Part shown: positions 42,121 through 50,118 of the stretch, in pieces
How the letters are laid out: each line of letters starts with the position of its first letter
Position numbering within the stretch: the stretch's first letter is position 1
Notes under the pieces: model-generated
Database searches by the model: none
Told to the model about the DNA's origin: nothing
What the model saw: only the letters and a program-made list of their open reading frames with translations
From: Virgibacillus salarius
GTDB lineage: Bacteria; Bacillota; Bacilli; Bacillales; Amphibacillaceae
Assembly: GCF_039521925.1 (NCBI RefSeq)
Contig: NZ_BAAACY010000145.1
Location: forward strand, 52,535 to 116,534
Direction: 5' to 3'
DNA length: 64,000 nucleotides
Position numbers and translations under genes: made by a program

Positions 42121-42774
42121 TTAGCTTGGTTGTAAGTAATCGATAAAAATATTTTTTAGGATTTTTAATTGTTCTTCAGCCTCTAAATCTCCTTTAAGCA
42201 TAGGGATTCGTTCATAAAGCAACAGCTTTCTAGAAAAGAGCCCAAACGAATTCGTAATAGTGGTTAGAACCTTTTTTATATCGATGTCAGATCGTATAGA
42301 TCCATCTTGTTTCCCATCTTCTATAATGGATGCAAGTATCACTGATATTTTATTTTGCGACCTATTATATGCTTCAATATCTTCCAACGGCTCTGTTTGT
42401 AGAGAAGCATAACTTTTAAAAACCTCAAGAAGCTGCATATTTTCCAGTTTCTCTTCATTTATTTCTGAGATAAAGAAATCAAACATTCTTTCCATTTTAT
42501 CTAAACAACTACCATTCATATCAGCAATAGATTGAAAAATAGGTATATATTTTTCCACAATATTAATCGCTACTGCTACAATTAGCTTCTCCTTTTTAGG
42601 AAAGTATCGGAAGACGGTAGCAATTCCAATATTTTCTTCATCGGCAATTTCCTGCATGGTCGTATTGTCAAAACCTTTTTTAGCAAATACTTTTTCTGCA
42701 GCTAGGATAATACTATTTCTTCGCTTCATTTTCCCTTCCATTCTTTCTTGTTTCCATCTATCCTGCGGATTCAT
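42121..42774 (-). CDS. TetR-family transcriptional regulator
   Basis: 217 aa. The N-terminal HTH is typical: 'IILAAEKVFAKKGFDNTTMQ', 'EIADEENIGIATVFRYFPKKEKL' in shortened form. The C-terminal ligand domain is variable. AAAGGAG lies eight bases before ATG 42774. It is divergent from an SDR gene about 400 bases away, whose promoter has a perfect palindrome; control of that gene is plausible. Confidence 0.9.
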   Translation of the reverse strand: MNPQDRWKQERMEGKMKRRNSIILAAEKVFAKKGFDNTTMQEIADEENIGIATVFRYFPKKEKLIVAVAINIVEKYIPIFQSIADMNGSCLDKMERMFDFFISEINEEKLENMQLLEVFKSYASLQTEPLEDIEAYNRSQNKISVILASIIEDGKQDGSIRSDIDIKKVLTTITNSFGLFSRKLLLYERIPMLKGDLEAEEQLKILKNIFIDYLQPS

Positions 42775-42813
42775 TGGTCTTTCTCCTTTTTAAATGATAA
42801 AAGTTTTATGTAT

Positions 42814-42983
42814 ATAAAGTGAAACTTCAATCAGTTGGAGGGGGGGTTATCCCCCACTTATCCATATTGGTTTCGCTTTATTGCTTAAATTGGGGTCTTA
42901 CTGCCAGTTATATGCGGGATAAAGTGAAACTTCAATCAGTTGGGGGGTGTTTATCCCCCATTTACCAATATATGTGGGATAAA
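42814..42983. repeat. Tandem double copy of the family A repeat
   Basis: AAAGTGAAACTTCAATCAGT occurs at 42816 and again at 42921, each followed by G-rich TTGGGGG, a short 'TTATCCCCC' return arm and 'ATATGCGGGATAAA' or similar. TTACTGCCAGTTATATGCGG between them is the inverted core. A 64-codon frame through it is a by-product of the repeat. Confidence 0.8.
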
Positions 42984-43080
42984 AAATTCGGAAAAGATGA
43001 TAATTATAAATGAATATCATCTAAAAATCCTAGCAAACTAATTCATATTCGTCAATTTGAATCGTTTTTGAGCAATTCTA

Positions 43081-43146
43081 TTGGAACTATTTCTTAAACA
43101 ATACTATAATGATAATATCATAATGATAGTGAAACTATCATTATGA
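43081..43146 (+). promoter_or_regulatory. SDR promoter with a TetR-type palindromic operator
   Basis: TTGGAA (43081-43086), 18 bases, TATAAT (43105-43110). Eight bases on lies a perfect inverted repeat with 13-base arms, TCATAATGATAGT (43118-43130) and its complement (43134-43146), around a 3-base centre. Size and position suit a TetR dimer pair blocking transcription. Confidence 0.65.
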
Positions 43147-43177
43147 TTAATTCACAAATTGAAAGGGGCTAATTAGC

Positions 43178-43930
43178 ATGACAAGGCTTACAAATAAAGT
43201 TGCAATTATAACAGGATCTGGTAGTGGTATGGGAAAAGAAGAAGCATTGCTTTTTGCAAAAGAAGGTGCAAAAGTAGTTGCAACAGATATTCAAGTGAAT
43301 GCTGTTCAAGAGGTAGTTGATGAAATAAAAGCAGCTGGTGGTGAGGCGCTAGCTTTAGCACATGATGTTACCTCAGAGGATGATTGGAAGAGTGTTATGC
43401 AAACGACCATTGATACGCATGGAAAATTAGATATTCTTGTAAATAATGCTGGAATTTCTCAGCCAGAACCAATGGAAGAATTGACGCTTGCACGCTGGAA
43501 TCAAATTATTAATATTAATTTAACTAGTACATTTCTTGGTATAAAATTAGCTATTCCGCATATGCGTGAAAATAAAGGTGGATCGATCATAAATATTTCT
43601 TCCATTGCAGGATTGACTGGTAGTTCAGGTGCTGGTGCTTACACCGCATCTAAGGGTGGAGTACGTATGTTAACGAAAGCTGCTGCCGTTGATTATGGAA
43701 AAGACAATATTCGCGTGAATTCTGTTCATCCAGGATTTATAAAGACACCGATGAGTGAGGAATTCTTTGAACGAGAAGATATGAAGCAATGGTTCCTTGC
43801 ACAAACTGCATTGCCGCAATTAGGTAAGCCAATCGAGGTAGCAGAAGCTGTGTTGTTCTTAGCATCAGATGCTGCCTATCATATCACAGGGGTGGAATTA
43901 CCAGTTGATGGTGGCGTGGTTGCAAAATAA
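43178..43930 (+). CDS. SDR-family NAD(P)-dependent dehydrogenase
   Basis: 250 aa, classical short-chain dehydrogenase: 'AIITGSGSGMGKEEALLFA' (T-G-x3-G-x-G), Asp in 'VVATDIQ' (NAD preference), 'LDILVNNAGIS', catalytic Ser in 'IINISSIAG', 'YTASKGG' (Y-x3-K) and 'VDGGVVAK' at the end. The group includes cyclopentanol/3-alpha-hydroxysteroid dehydrogenase-like and glucose dehydrogenase-like enzymes; substrate not predictable. Probably repressed through the palindrome upstream by the divergent TetR. Confidence 0.9.
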   Translation: MTRLTNKVAIITGSGSGMGKEEALLFAKEGAKVVATDIQVNAVQEVVDEIKAAGGEALALAHDVTSEDDWKSVMQTTIDTHGKLDILVNNAGISQPEPMEELTLARWNQIININLTSTFLGIKLAIPHMRENKGGSIINISSIAGLTGSSGAGAYTASKGGVRMLTKAAAVDYGKDNIRVNSVHPGFIKTPMSEEFFEREDMKQWFLAQTALPQLGKPIEVAEAVLFLASDAAYHITGVELPVDGGVVAK

Positions 43931-44025
43931 GGTGCGTAACGTAGAAAAGTGCTATGCAGAAAGTTTATTAAAATTATTACAAATCGTTTAGAACAAAAAA
44001 GCCGACCGCATTCATAAAGGTATCG

Positions 44026-44062
44026 CCCCCCTGTTAGAGTAAAAAATCTACCTGGGGGCGGA
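44026..44062 (+). terminator. GC-rich hairpin after the SDR gene
   Basis: CGCCCCCC and GGGGGCG arms, with a TTTAGCTTTT stretch behind. It lies in a 409-bp gap (43931-44339) in which I see no other gene. Confidence 0.6.
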
Positions 44063-44339
44063 TTTAGCTTTTATTAACTACTCGTTTGATCTAGTGCTTT
44101 TTCAAGTGGTTTAAGCGTAGTAGCATGTAAAATATTCTCCTTGTTTACTCAGGTAAAGTTTGAACTGTATCCTTTAAAAGGCGAAATTTTTTGATTGTCG
44201 TATTTGAAAGGAACTAGTGGTAGTTCGTCTATATGGAAGTTAACAAGATACCGCTAGTAGAAACCTGTATGAATGACATAAATAATTTTCTGAAGTATAG
44301 GTTGCTCTCTTTTTCTTTCCATAAAAGGAGGTCCCAAAA

Positions 44340-44396
44340 ATGAAACTTACTGCATATAAAGAGTATATAGGTAAATCTCCTTGTGAAAGGGGCTGA
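44340..44396 (+). CDS. Candidate 18-codon leader ORF before a spore-coat-like gene
   Basis: AAAAGGAGGTC, nine bases, then ATG 44340: MKLTAYKEYIGKSPCERG, stop TGA at 44394-44396, three bases before the next start. The RBS is much better than that of the following gene, so the mini-ORF may couple translation to it. Confidence 0.45.
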   Translation: MKLTAYKEYIGKSPCERG

Positions 44397-44399
44397 AGT

Positions 44400-44771
44400 A
44401 TGATGTATTATTATGTTCCGAGTTATTATCCCACCACCTTATATCCTGTGTATATACCGGTTCGGGAGCAACTTCCTCCTGTTAATATAGAGTTTTTCTA
44501 TGAATCAGCAAATGAAACGGTAAGGCTTATGAATGACGTACGTGTCGTTCTGAATAAGTTATCTACCTCAAAAGAATTTGATAGGCAGATAATGAGTGCT
44601 GCTCAACAGTCTGATCATGAAGAAGTGAAGCGCTTAATTCAATCATTAAATATTACTTCTACCATCGAGGTTGGGTTTACGCCAGATGAATTGCGTTTAA
44701 ATTTCAGTAAAAAAACGGTTCATTCTAATCGGGACTGTTGCAAAATTACGATATTCCTGAGATGGAGATAA
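44400..44771 (+). CDS. Spore-coat-like protein (YuzC-type, tentative)
   Basis: 123 aa with a Tyr/Pro-rich head (MMYYYVPSYYPTTLYPVYIP), a helical middle ('ANETVRLMNDVRVVLNKLST') and a beta tail 'VGFTPDELRLNFS', ending C-C-K-I-T-I-F-L-R-W. From memory this resembles small Bacillus spore proteins such as YuzC; the name is tentative. Start ATG 44400 (or ATG 44403) after AAAGGGG. Followed by a family C element. Confidence 0.6.
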   Translation: MMYYYVPSYYPTTLYPVYIPVREQLPPVNIEFFYESANETVRLMNDVRVVLNKLSTSKEFDRQIMSAAQQSDHEEVKRLIQSLNITSTIEVGFTPDELRLNFSKKTVHSNRDCCKITIFLRWR

Positions 44772-44776
44772 AGAAA

Positions 44777-45092
44777 TGAGGATGAGGTTGGGACATAATT
44801 AAAACAGCATTTTAAGGTCTAATGATGAACAATACACTATTCTATCACCAGAAATATACGTAGACTCCTTGGAAAGAAGAGCGCTCTTTTTCTACGTGGA
44901 GTAACGTTGCTACAAGCCTTCCTTATCTTTCCAAAGGAAAGGCAGCAGTGAGCTGCCAAAGTGCGTCAGTAAGAGGAGAGACTCACCATTCGCTCGTGGA
45001 AAGCGAAGATATTTCTGGAGCGAGTTAGTTACACGAACCATCATTTCTAGTTGTTCCATATATAGATTACTTTTGTCTCTATCTCATTTGCT
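44777..45092. repeat. Family C intergenic element, copy with visible inverted ends
   Basis: Left end 'GATGAGGTTGGGACATAA' and right end 'TTTTGTCTCTATCTCAT' are inverted and similar. Between them lies the block 'CGTAGACTCCTTGGAAAGAA', which recurs near 530, and a 'GGAAAGCGAAGATATTTCTG' block. No gene is seen inside. Confidence 0.7.
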
Positions 45093-45180
45093 TCATAGTT
45101 CATGATGAACGAAACGATCGCTTCAACCGTGAGTATTTAATACGAATCGTAAAGGTGATCATTGTAATATGGTACAATTG

Positions 45181-46068
45181 TTAAGCTCTTTCTTCTAATA
45201 AGCTCAATAAAACATTAGCAATGATTATCCCAGCGGACTTTGATGCAACCTTACCTGGTAGACCAAGTGCATGCGAAGCTTTAATACCCTGTTTTGCTGC
45301 AAAGTTAAAGTCTGTTCCTCCGGGTTTTGATGCTAAATCAATGATAAACATACTTGGCTTCATTGCTGAAATGATGGTTTTATCAACTACGTTATCTGGT
45401 ATGGTATTAATACAAATATCCATTGTTTCAATTGCTTGCTTTAAATCACGCAACTGAACGGGCGTAAAGCCCATCTCTGTAATGCGAGCGATTGCGGTGG
45501 AGCTTCTAACTGCGACAGATACATGTGCACCAACCGATTGAAATAATCTTGCGACCGTCATGCCTACTCTTCCAAATCCAAGTATACTAACATTAGAGCC
45601 ATGTATTGTTACATCTGTTTCTTCTATGGCTATTTTAAGTGCACCTTCAGCGGTTGGAATAGAATTATAAATAGCAATATCATCACGAGCAAAGAGTTTA
45701 ACTAATTTACGATTCGTAGCAGCTGTTGCATGATCTAAGTAATTATTGGAAGTACCGGTGTAAATAACACAATTTGATGGTGTACAAGATAAAAGCTGTT
45801 CGGTTAAATATATTGACTTGTCTGAATAAGTTACTTCTACTTTTCCTTTTGTATCAGTACCAGCAACAGGAAGTATAATAGCATTTAAAATGGAGTGGTC
45901 AATACTTTCTAACTCGACATGCTGAACATTTATTTCATTAAAATGAATATGATCATATCCAATCACGTAGACGGTTATGTTTTCCTGCGCTAACATGCGG
46001 ATCACATGTAGATATCGAGCATCTCCACCCATTATCAATACATGTAAATTATTTTGCAAATAAAACAT
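45181..46068 (-). CDS. dpaA: Dipicolinate synthase subunit A
   Basis: Makes dipicolinic acid, the spore core chelator, from a lysine-pathway intermediate together with DpaB in the mother cell. 295 aa (B. subtilis 297): N-terminal 'LIMGGDARYLHVIRML', middle 'LVKLFARDDIAIYNSIPTAE', NAD(P)-binding 'VSILGFGRVGMTVARLFQ', and 'IIDLASKPGGTDFNFA'. In B. subtilis dpaA is followed at once by dpaB, asd and dapG. Here a repeat element follows and no dpaB lies within the window's reach, so subunit B must be elsewhere or this is a second copy. Confidence 0.93.
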   Translation of the reverse strand: MFYLQNNLHVLIMGGDARYLHVIRMLAQENITVYVIGYDHIHFNEINVQHVELESIDHSILNAIILPVAGTDTKGKVEVTYSDKSIYLTEQLLSCTPSNCVIYTGTSNNYLDHATAATNRKLVKLFARDDIAIYNSIPTAEGALKIAIEETDVTIHGSNVSILGFGRVGMTVARLFQSVGAHVSVAVRSSTAIARITEMGFTPVQLRDLKQAIETMDICINTIPDNVVDKTIISAMKPSMFIIDLASKPGGTDFNFAAKQGIKASHALGLPGKVASKSAGIIIANVLLSLLEERA

Positions 46069-46274
46069 CTCCCTTCAGGTAAATACATTCATTCGTACAA
46101 GAGCTGATTACTTTATTAAAGAATAATATTGCATAACATAAATAAGAAACGATGGAGCAAACAAAACTCACTTTTTTATTTTACAATACATTGCTTGTCT
46201 CTTATGACAATTTTCTTATTATGAGGAGAATATAAGTATACGAGGGTTTGAATAAAGTAGTTAGATCACAAAAG

Positions 46275-46460
46275 AAGACCAACTTAAGTACAAAAGCATA
46301 AGCGTCCGATTAGAAACGTAACGATTGGAGCGAGTCAACGGAGGTAAAGGAATCACGGTGAGCTTGCGAGCCAATGATGACTTATCGTAAGGTGATTTGT
46401 GAAGTCGCCTCGTTTCTGGGCGCTGAAGCTGGAAGTGGCTTAACGCGCCGATATTTATCC
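46275..46460 (-). repeat. Family B (bcr1-like) repeat, copy 2, reverse orientation
   Basis: Carries the reverse complement of the 16.9-17.1 and 63.6-63.8 kb copies: 'AAGCGTCCGATTAGAAACGT', 'GAGGTAAAGGAATCACGGTG', 'GTCGCCTCGTTTCTGGGCGC'. The gap 46069-46539 holds nothing else besides the terminator below. Confidence 0.72.
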
Positions 46461-46493
46461 ATATGGGGAAAATGTTATGATTTCCTAGACTAT

Positions 46494-46524
46494 AAAAAAA
46501 GTCCCAATTTGATAGATTGAGACT
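46494..46524 (-). terminator. Terminator of the glycosyltransferase gene
   Basis: On the minus strand AGTCTCAAT (46524-46516) pairs with ATTGGGACT (46508-46500), one G-U pair, followed by TTTTTTTATA. Confidence 0.82.
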
Positions 46525-46539
46525 CTATGGCTCAGTTGA

Positions 46540-48108
46540 CTAGTCTTGCCATTTAATTAATCTAGGGTGCGCATCTAAAATAGATTGATATTGTTCGTTC
46601 CAGCCAAATTCACTATCTGGATCAAGCTCTAAATATCGGTTATATTTTTGCTGACGCTCCTTAGCATTTGTCCAGCCAAAATGTTTAATTCGTAGTCGGG
46701 AAATTGCATTTGGCAGATGATAAATATTCGCAGGAAATCTACCACAATGAAACCTTTTCTTCTTCCATTGATAATCAAAGTTTGGTTGATATCGTAATAA
46801 AAATGGCCGATAGCACAAATGGGATTGCCAGTAATTATCATCTCTATAATGTTCTTCATCCCACATATCATAGAGTCTGAAGCTATAGAGATCGATATCC
46901 GATTGATTGATTAATTCACGAATCTCATTTGTCGCTTTATCTTCTAACAGTTCATCAGCATCTAGATTCAAAATCCAGTCTGGTTTTGTTTTTATTGTTT
47001 CCTCCCATTGTTGTTTTCTTAGTTCTACTTCATTTGCAAATGTAGATCTTTTGTTTTGGACGATATGCGTCGGAATGCCAGCTAAAATTTGTTTACACAC
47101 CTCTATACTATTGTCCTCACTGCCATCATCAATAATAACCGCCGAATCAATGAAGTCCCTATGCTGAAGTAATACTTTTTTTAAATATCGTGAGGCTTCA
47201 TTTTTCATAATCATGGATAATGTTATTTTATTGTTATTGTCTTTACTAATACGCTTAGCTAAGATATCAGATACTTCTAGAGGAGAGATACGTTCTTGAT
47301 TATCGTCCTTGTAATCCTCTACAGCTTCAAGATCCGAGCTACGGTAAATATGGTAAGCTGGATAGTGTGTGTCAACATATAATAATAATCCTAATGCCTG
47401 TGCTCTAATACAAAAGTGACGATCCTCCCCCCAAAAAGAAAGATTCGGAATTGGACTAAAGTTTACACCAGTATTTAATGCGTGTGCACTAAGTAACGTA
47501 CATGCACCTAATCCACCAACTTCATACGTTCCAGGTACCTTTAATTGATTAATGAATTCCATAGTTCTGCGTTTTTTTTCTTCATCTGATAATCGTTCTC
47601 CATGTGTAGCGTGATATAAAGTATATTCATCTTGAACCCATACTTGTGGAAGTGGGTCTGCGTTTATCTGCCATTTTGTCCAAAAGATGGTAGAAATAAT
47701 GTTCTTGTCTATTCGAATTAAATATTCAATGGTGTTTGGATGAATAAGAAGGTCTGAATCAATTAAGAATAAATAATTATACCCTTTATCCCTTGCATGT
47801 TTGATAATTTGATTCTTAAATTCAGCTACTTTCCAGATAGCTTGATGATTCCAAATATGCGTATTACCATTACGAGAATACCCCTGATGGTCATAGGGAG
47901 AGGGAGCAATAATTTCTGTACTGCCTTCATTATCTTGAGCGAAGTTCCTCAATAGTTGCTTTGAAGCTTTATCAGTATTATCATCAACGAACATATAATG
48001 GATAGTAATATTTGTTTGCTTCAGCTCAGATAAAGATGTTAAAAATTCTTTTAGAATAGGGTATTCCTGATGAATGGGTGACCCGATTAAGACACTGTGT
48101 TGTTTCAT
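46540..48108 (-). CDS. Two-domain glycosyltransferase (two GT2-like modules)
   Basis: 522 aa. Residues about 1-290 form one module with 'LIGSPIHQEYPILKEFLTSL', 'YMFVDDNTD' and the metal-binding 'FLIDSDLLIHP'. Residues about 300-522 form a second GT2 module with 'LSMIMKNEASRYLKKVLLQH', 'VIIDDGSEDNS' and 'WILNLDADELLE'. Both keep their D-x-D sites, so both could be active. ATG 48108 is chosen over an in-frame start at 48141, because AGGAGGT lies between. No polysaccharide or flagellar genes are near, so the acceptor is open; spore surface glycans are one possibility in this organism. Confidence 0.83.
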   Translation of the reverse strand: MKQHSVLIGSPIHQEYPILKEFLTSLSELKQTNITIHYMFVDDNTDKASKQLLRNFAQDNEGSTEIIAPSPYDHQGYSRNGNTHIWNHQAIWKVAEFKNQIIKHARDKGYNYLFLIDSDLLIHPNTIEYLIRIDKNIISTIFWTKWQINADPLPQVWVQDEYTLYHATHGERLSDEEKKRRTMEFINQLKVPGTYEVGGLGACTLLSAHALNTGVNFSPIPNLSFWGEDRHFCIRAQALGLLLYVDTHYPAYHIYRSSDLEAVEDYKDDNQERISPLEVSDILAKRISKDNNNKITLSMIMKNEASRYLKKVLLQHRDFIDSAVIIDDGSEDNSIEVCKQILAGIPTHIVQNKRSTFANEVELRKQQWEETIKTKPDWILNLDADELLEDKATNEIRELINQSDIDLYSFRLYDMWDEEHYRDDNYWQSHLCYRPFLLRYQPNFDYQWKKKRFHCGRFPANIYHLPNAISRLRIKHFGWTNAKERQQKYNRYLELDPDSEFGWNEQYQSILDAHPRLIKWQD

Positions 48109-48295
48109 CCGAAATAGTACCTCCTTGTATGCGCGTAACAAAATAATCCTTGTAGTATTATATCGATCCGTTCATCAAATGTTCATTGTTTGATGTTTTT
48201 TAGGTAATGTAGAGTGGACAGCAAGGCAAAACCATCCTGTCTGTATGGCAATCGATATTAGGGTGAAAACATTAACAAAATCAATAAAATTATTA

Positions 48296-48349
48296 TTGCA
48301 ATTCATTTATGTAAGCGGTATAATTGCAATATACAATATTTTGTATATT
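48296..48349 (+). promoter_or_regulatory. Promoter and operator of the yhf-type operon
   Basis: TTGCAA (48296-48301), 17 bases, TATAAT (48319-48324). From 48328 to 48349 lies an inverted repeat with 9-base arms, AATATACAA and TTGTATATT, around TATT. It covers the likely transcription start and ends 14 bases before the yhfZ start codon, so autoregulation by YhfZ is likely. Confidence 0.75.
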
Positions 48350-48363
48350 ATGAAGGAGTCGAT

Positions 48364-49296
48364 ATGAGCAGAATTTGGGAAAGTTTATTTTCAAAAAATG
48401 GTTTAGCGGCAAAAGAGATAGCTGGAAAAATGCTGCATATTCAAGAGGGGGATAGAATTCCTAGAGTAAGCGACTTAGCGAAAACATTAGAGATTGGAAA
48501 TGGAACCGTTCAAGGTGCTTTAAAGGTTTTAGAAAACTTGCACGCTATTCATTTGGAAGCAAGGGGACATCTTGGAACGTTTTTACGAAAGAAAGATGTT
48601 GTATTACTGAAAGAAATAGCAGGTGTTGGCTCGTTAATAGGTGCTATGCCGCTGCCATATTCACCTAAGTATGAAGGGTTGGCAACAGGATTAATTGAGG
48701 CATCGGAAGCGATGTTAAATCATATCGACCTTGCTTACATGAGAGGATCTAAACAACGGCTTGAGTCGTTAAAGGCAAGAAGGTCTGATTTTGTAATTAT
48801 GTCCCAGCTTGCAGCTGAACAAGAAGTTTCTGAGGATGAGAATCTAGAGATAGCGCTGAATTTTGGAGCCCATACGTATGTTACAGCACACCAAATCTTT
48901 TTTTCTAACCATGGTGAACAAAAAATAAAAGATGGTATGCGTGTCGGGATAGATTATACTTCAATAGATCAATCGAAAATTACACTCATGGAATGCAGAG
49001 GCCTTGATGTTGAGTTAATACCTGTTAACTATATGCAGCTCTTTGAAATGCTTTTAAAGGGAGATCTCGATGCAGCAGTTTGGAATGCTGATGAAAATCG
49101 AGCAAGAGAAACCTTCCAAGTAGGCGAATTTCAGTCAGCGTCTACACGGCAAGTCGTGAAAAATGCATCTACTTCGGTCATTCTTATTGAAAAAGATCGA
49201 AAAGATGTAAAGGAATACATTACAAAGCTGGATAAAGAAAAAATACTACGAATTCAGCAACAGGTTGTGAATAAGGAAAAGCTCCCACACTATTAG
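48364..49296 (+). CDS. yhfZ: YhfZ-family regulator of the yhf-type operon
   Basis: 310 aa. N-terminal GntR-like winged helix: 'GDRIPRVSDLAKTLEIGNGT', 'VQGALKVLENLHAI', wing 'EARGHLGTFL' (about residues 20-75). The C-terminal part (about 95-305) resembles a periplasmic-binding-protein fold used as ligand sensor ('IGAMPLPYSPKYEGLATGL', 'GDLDAAVWNADE'), as in YhfZ_C. Proposed to sense the operon's substrate and bind the palindrome at its own promoter. GAAGGAG precedes ATG 48364. Confidence 0.85.
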   Translation: MSRIWESLFSKNGLAAKEIAGKMLHIQEGDRIPRVSDLAKTLEIGNGTVQGALKVLENLHAIHLEARGHLGTFLRKKDVVLLKEIAGVGSLIGAMPLPYSPKYEGLATGLIEASEAMLNHIDLAYMRGSKQRLESLKARRSDFVIMSQLAAEQEVSEDENLEIALNFGAHTYVTAHQIFFSNHGEQKIKDGMRVGIDYTSIDQSKITLMECRGLDVELIPVNYMQLFEMLLKGDLDAAVWNADENRARETFQVGEFQSASTRQVVKNASTSVILIEKDRKDVKEYITKLDKEKILRIQQQVVNKEKLPHY

Positions 49297-49316
49297 TGTG
49301 AGGCAGTTTTTTATCA
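49284..49316 (+). terminator. Weak terminator-like hairpin after yhfZ
   Basis: CACACT and AGTGTG arms around ATT, overlapping the yhfZ stop codon, then a run of six T after GGCAG. The stem is short, so partial attenuation rather than full termination is expected. Confidence 0.45.
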
Positions 49317-49357
49317 TCAATATACAGAAAACTGTATTTTATCTAGGGGGTATATGT

Positions 49358-49738
49358 ATGAATGTAGCTGAATTAGAAGATAGACTCCACATTTTAGTCT
49401 TAGGGGAGGTAATAACGAAAGAAGCATGTCATATTACTTTAGCTGCTTTTCAAGAATTAGTGAATGAATTAGAGCTAGAAGAGGTGGATCAGGCAGAAAT
49501 GTTATTTACTCACTTACCTTCTGCATTGACAAGAATTGAAAGAGGTGAAGCTCTTGAGGCCCCATCTCCTGCTATTATGGAAGAAGTGAAGCAATCTGCT
49601 TATTATCTAGATGCAGAAAGACATGTGAATAAGGTACAACAGAGCTGGGAGAAAGAGCTTCCTCAGGAAGAAAAGGAATTTTTATACATGCATTATACAA
49701 ACGTATTAGCTATGAATAAAGGAGGAAATAAAAAATGA
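49358..49738 (+). CDS. yhfY: YhfY-like PRD-domain protein
   Basis: 126 aa. Single PRD-type helical domain: 'LEDRLHILVLGEVITKEACH', 'MLFTHLPSALTRIERGEALE', 'LYMHYTNVLAM'. PRDs are normally phosphorylated on His by PTS proteins; His residues are present at the matching places ('FTHLPSA', 'YMHYTN'). It could link the operon to carbon supply. ATG 49358 with AGGGGG seven bases upstream; an upstream in-frame ATG at 49298 overlaps the hairpin. Overlaps the next gene by four bases (ATGA). Confidence 0.82.
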   Translation: MNVAELEDRLHILVLGEVITKEACHITLAAFQELVNELELEEVDQAEMLFTHLPSALTRIERGEALEAPSPAIMEEVKQSAYYLDAERHVNKVQQSWEKELPQEEKEFLYMHYTNVLAMNKGGNKK

Positions 49739-50094
49739 AAATTGTTATAGGTGGACAAGTAGAGAAAAAAGCGATTGAAGCGTTAATTAAAGATGTGGAT
49801 CCCGCTGTTGAGACTGTTGTGAAGTCAGATTTAGATGCAGCAATGGCCATGAAAACAGGTCAAGCCGATTATTATTTAGGTGCTTGCCATACTGGTGGTG
49901 GCGGTGCACTTGCAATGGCAATTGCGATGATAGGAAAAGATAAATGTGAAACGGTGTCTATGCCAGGGAAGAAGCCTGACGCTTCCAGAGTAGAAGAGGC
50001 TGTAAAAGAGGGGAAAATAGCTTTCGGTTTTACTGGTGATCATATGGAAGCAGCGGTTCCTATGATCCTTCAAGCTTTAAAAAATAAAGGATAA
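49735..50094 (+). CDS. yhfU: YhfU-like DUF2620 protein
   Basis: 119 aa, glycine-rich small soluble protein: 'KIVIGGQVEKKAIEALIKDV', then 'YYLGACHTGGGGALAMAIAM'. The C-G-H-x-G-G-G-G-type loop looks like a nucleotide- or anion-binding turn. In E. coli yhfU lies next to the transporter-like yhfT, as here. I infer a cytosolic partner of the transporter, possibly like the small domain of a PTS-like or related uptake system. Function unknown. Confidence 0.8.
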   Translation: MKIVIGGQVEKKAIEALIKDVDPAVETVVKSDLDAAMAMKTGQADYYLGACHTGGGGALAMAIAMIGKDKCETVSMPGKKPDASRVEEAVKEGKIAFGFTGDHMEAAVPMILQALKNKG

Positions 50095-50118
50095 TCACAA
50101 ATAAAGGGGGACTATTAG

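Noticed and set aside
42814..42983. The tandem repeats as a CRISPR array.
   Set aside because: Only two units, long and internally paired, with related rather than unique spacers, and no cas genes in the window.
42819..43013. A 64-codon frame between the TetR and SDR genes.
   Set aside because: It consists of the tandem family A repeat translated, with the same peptide piece appearing twice because of the repeat.
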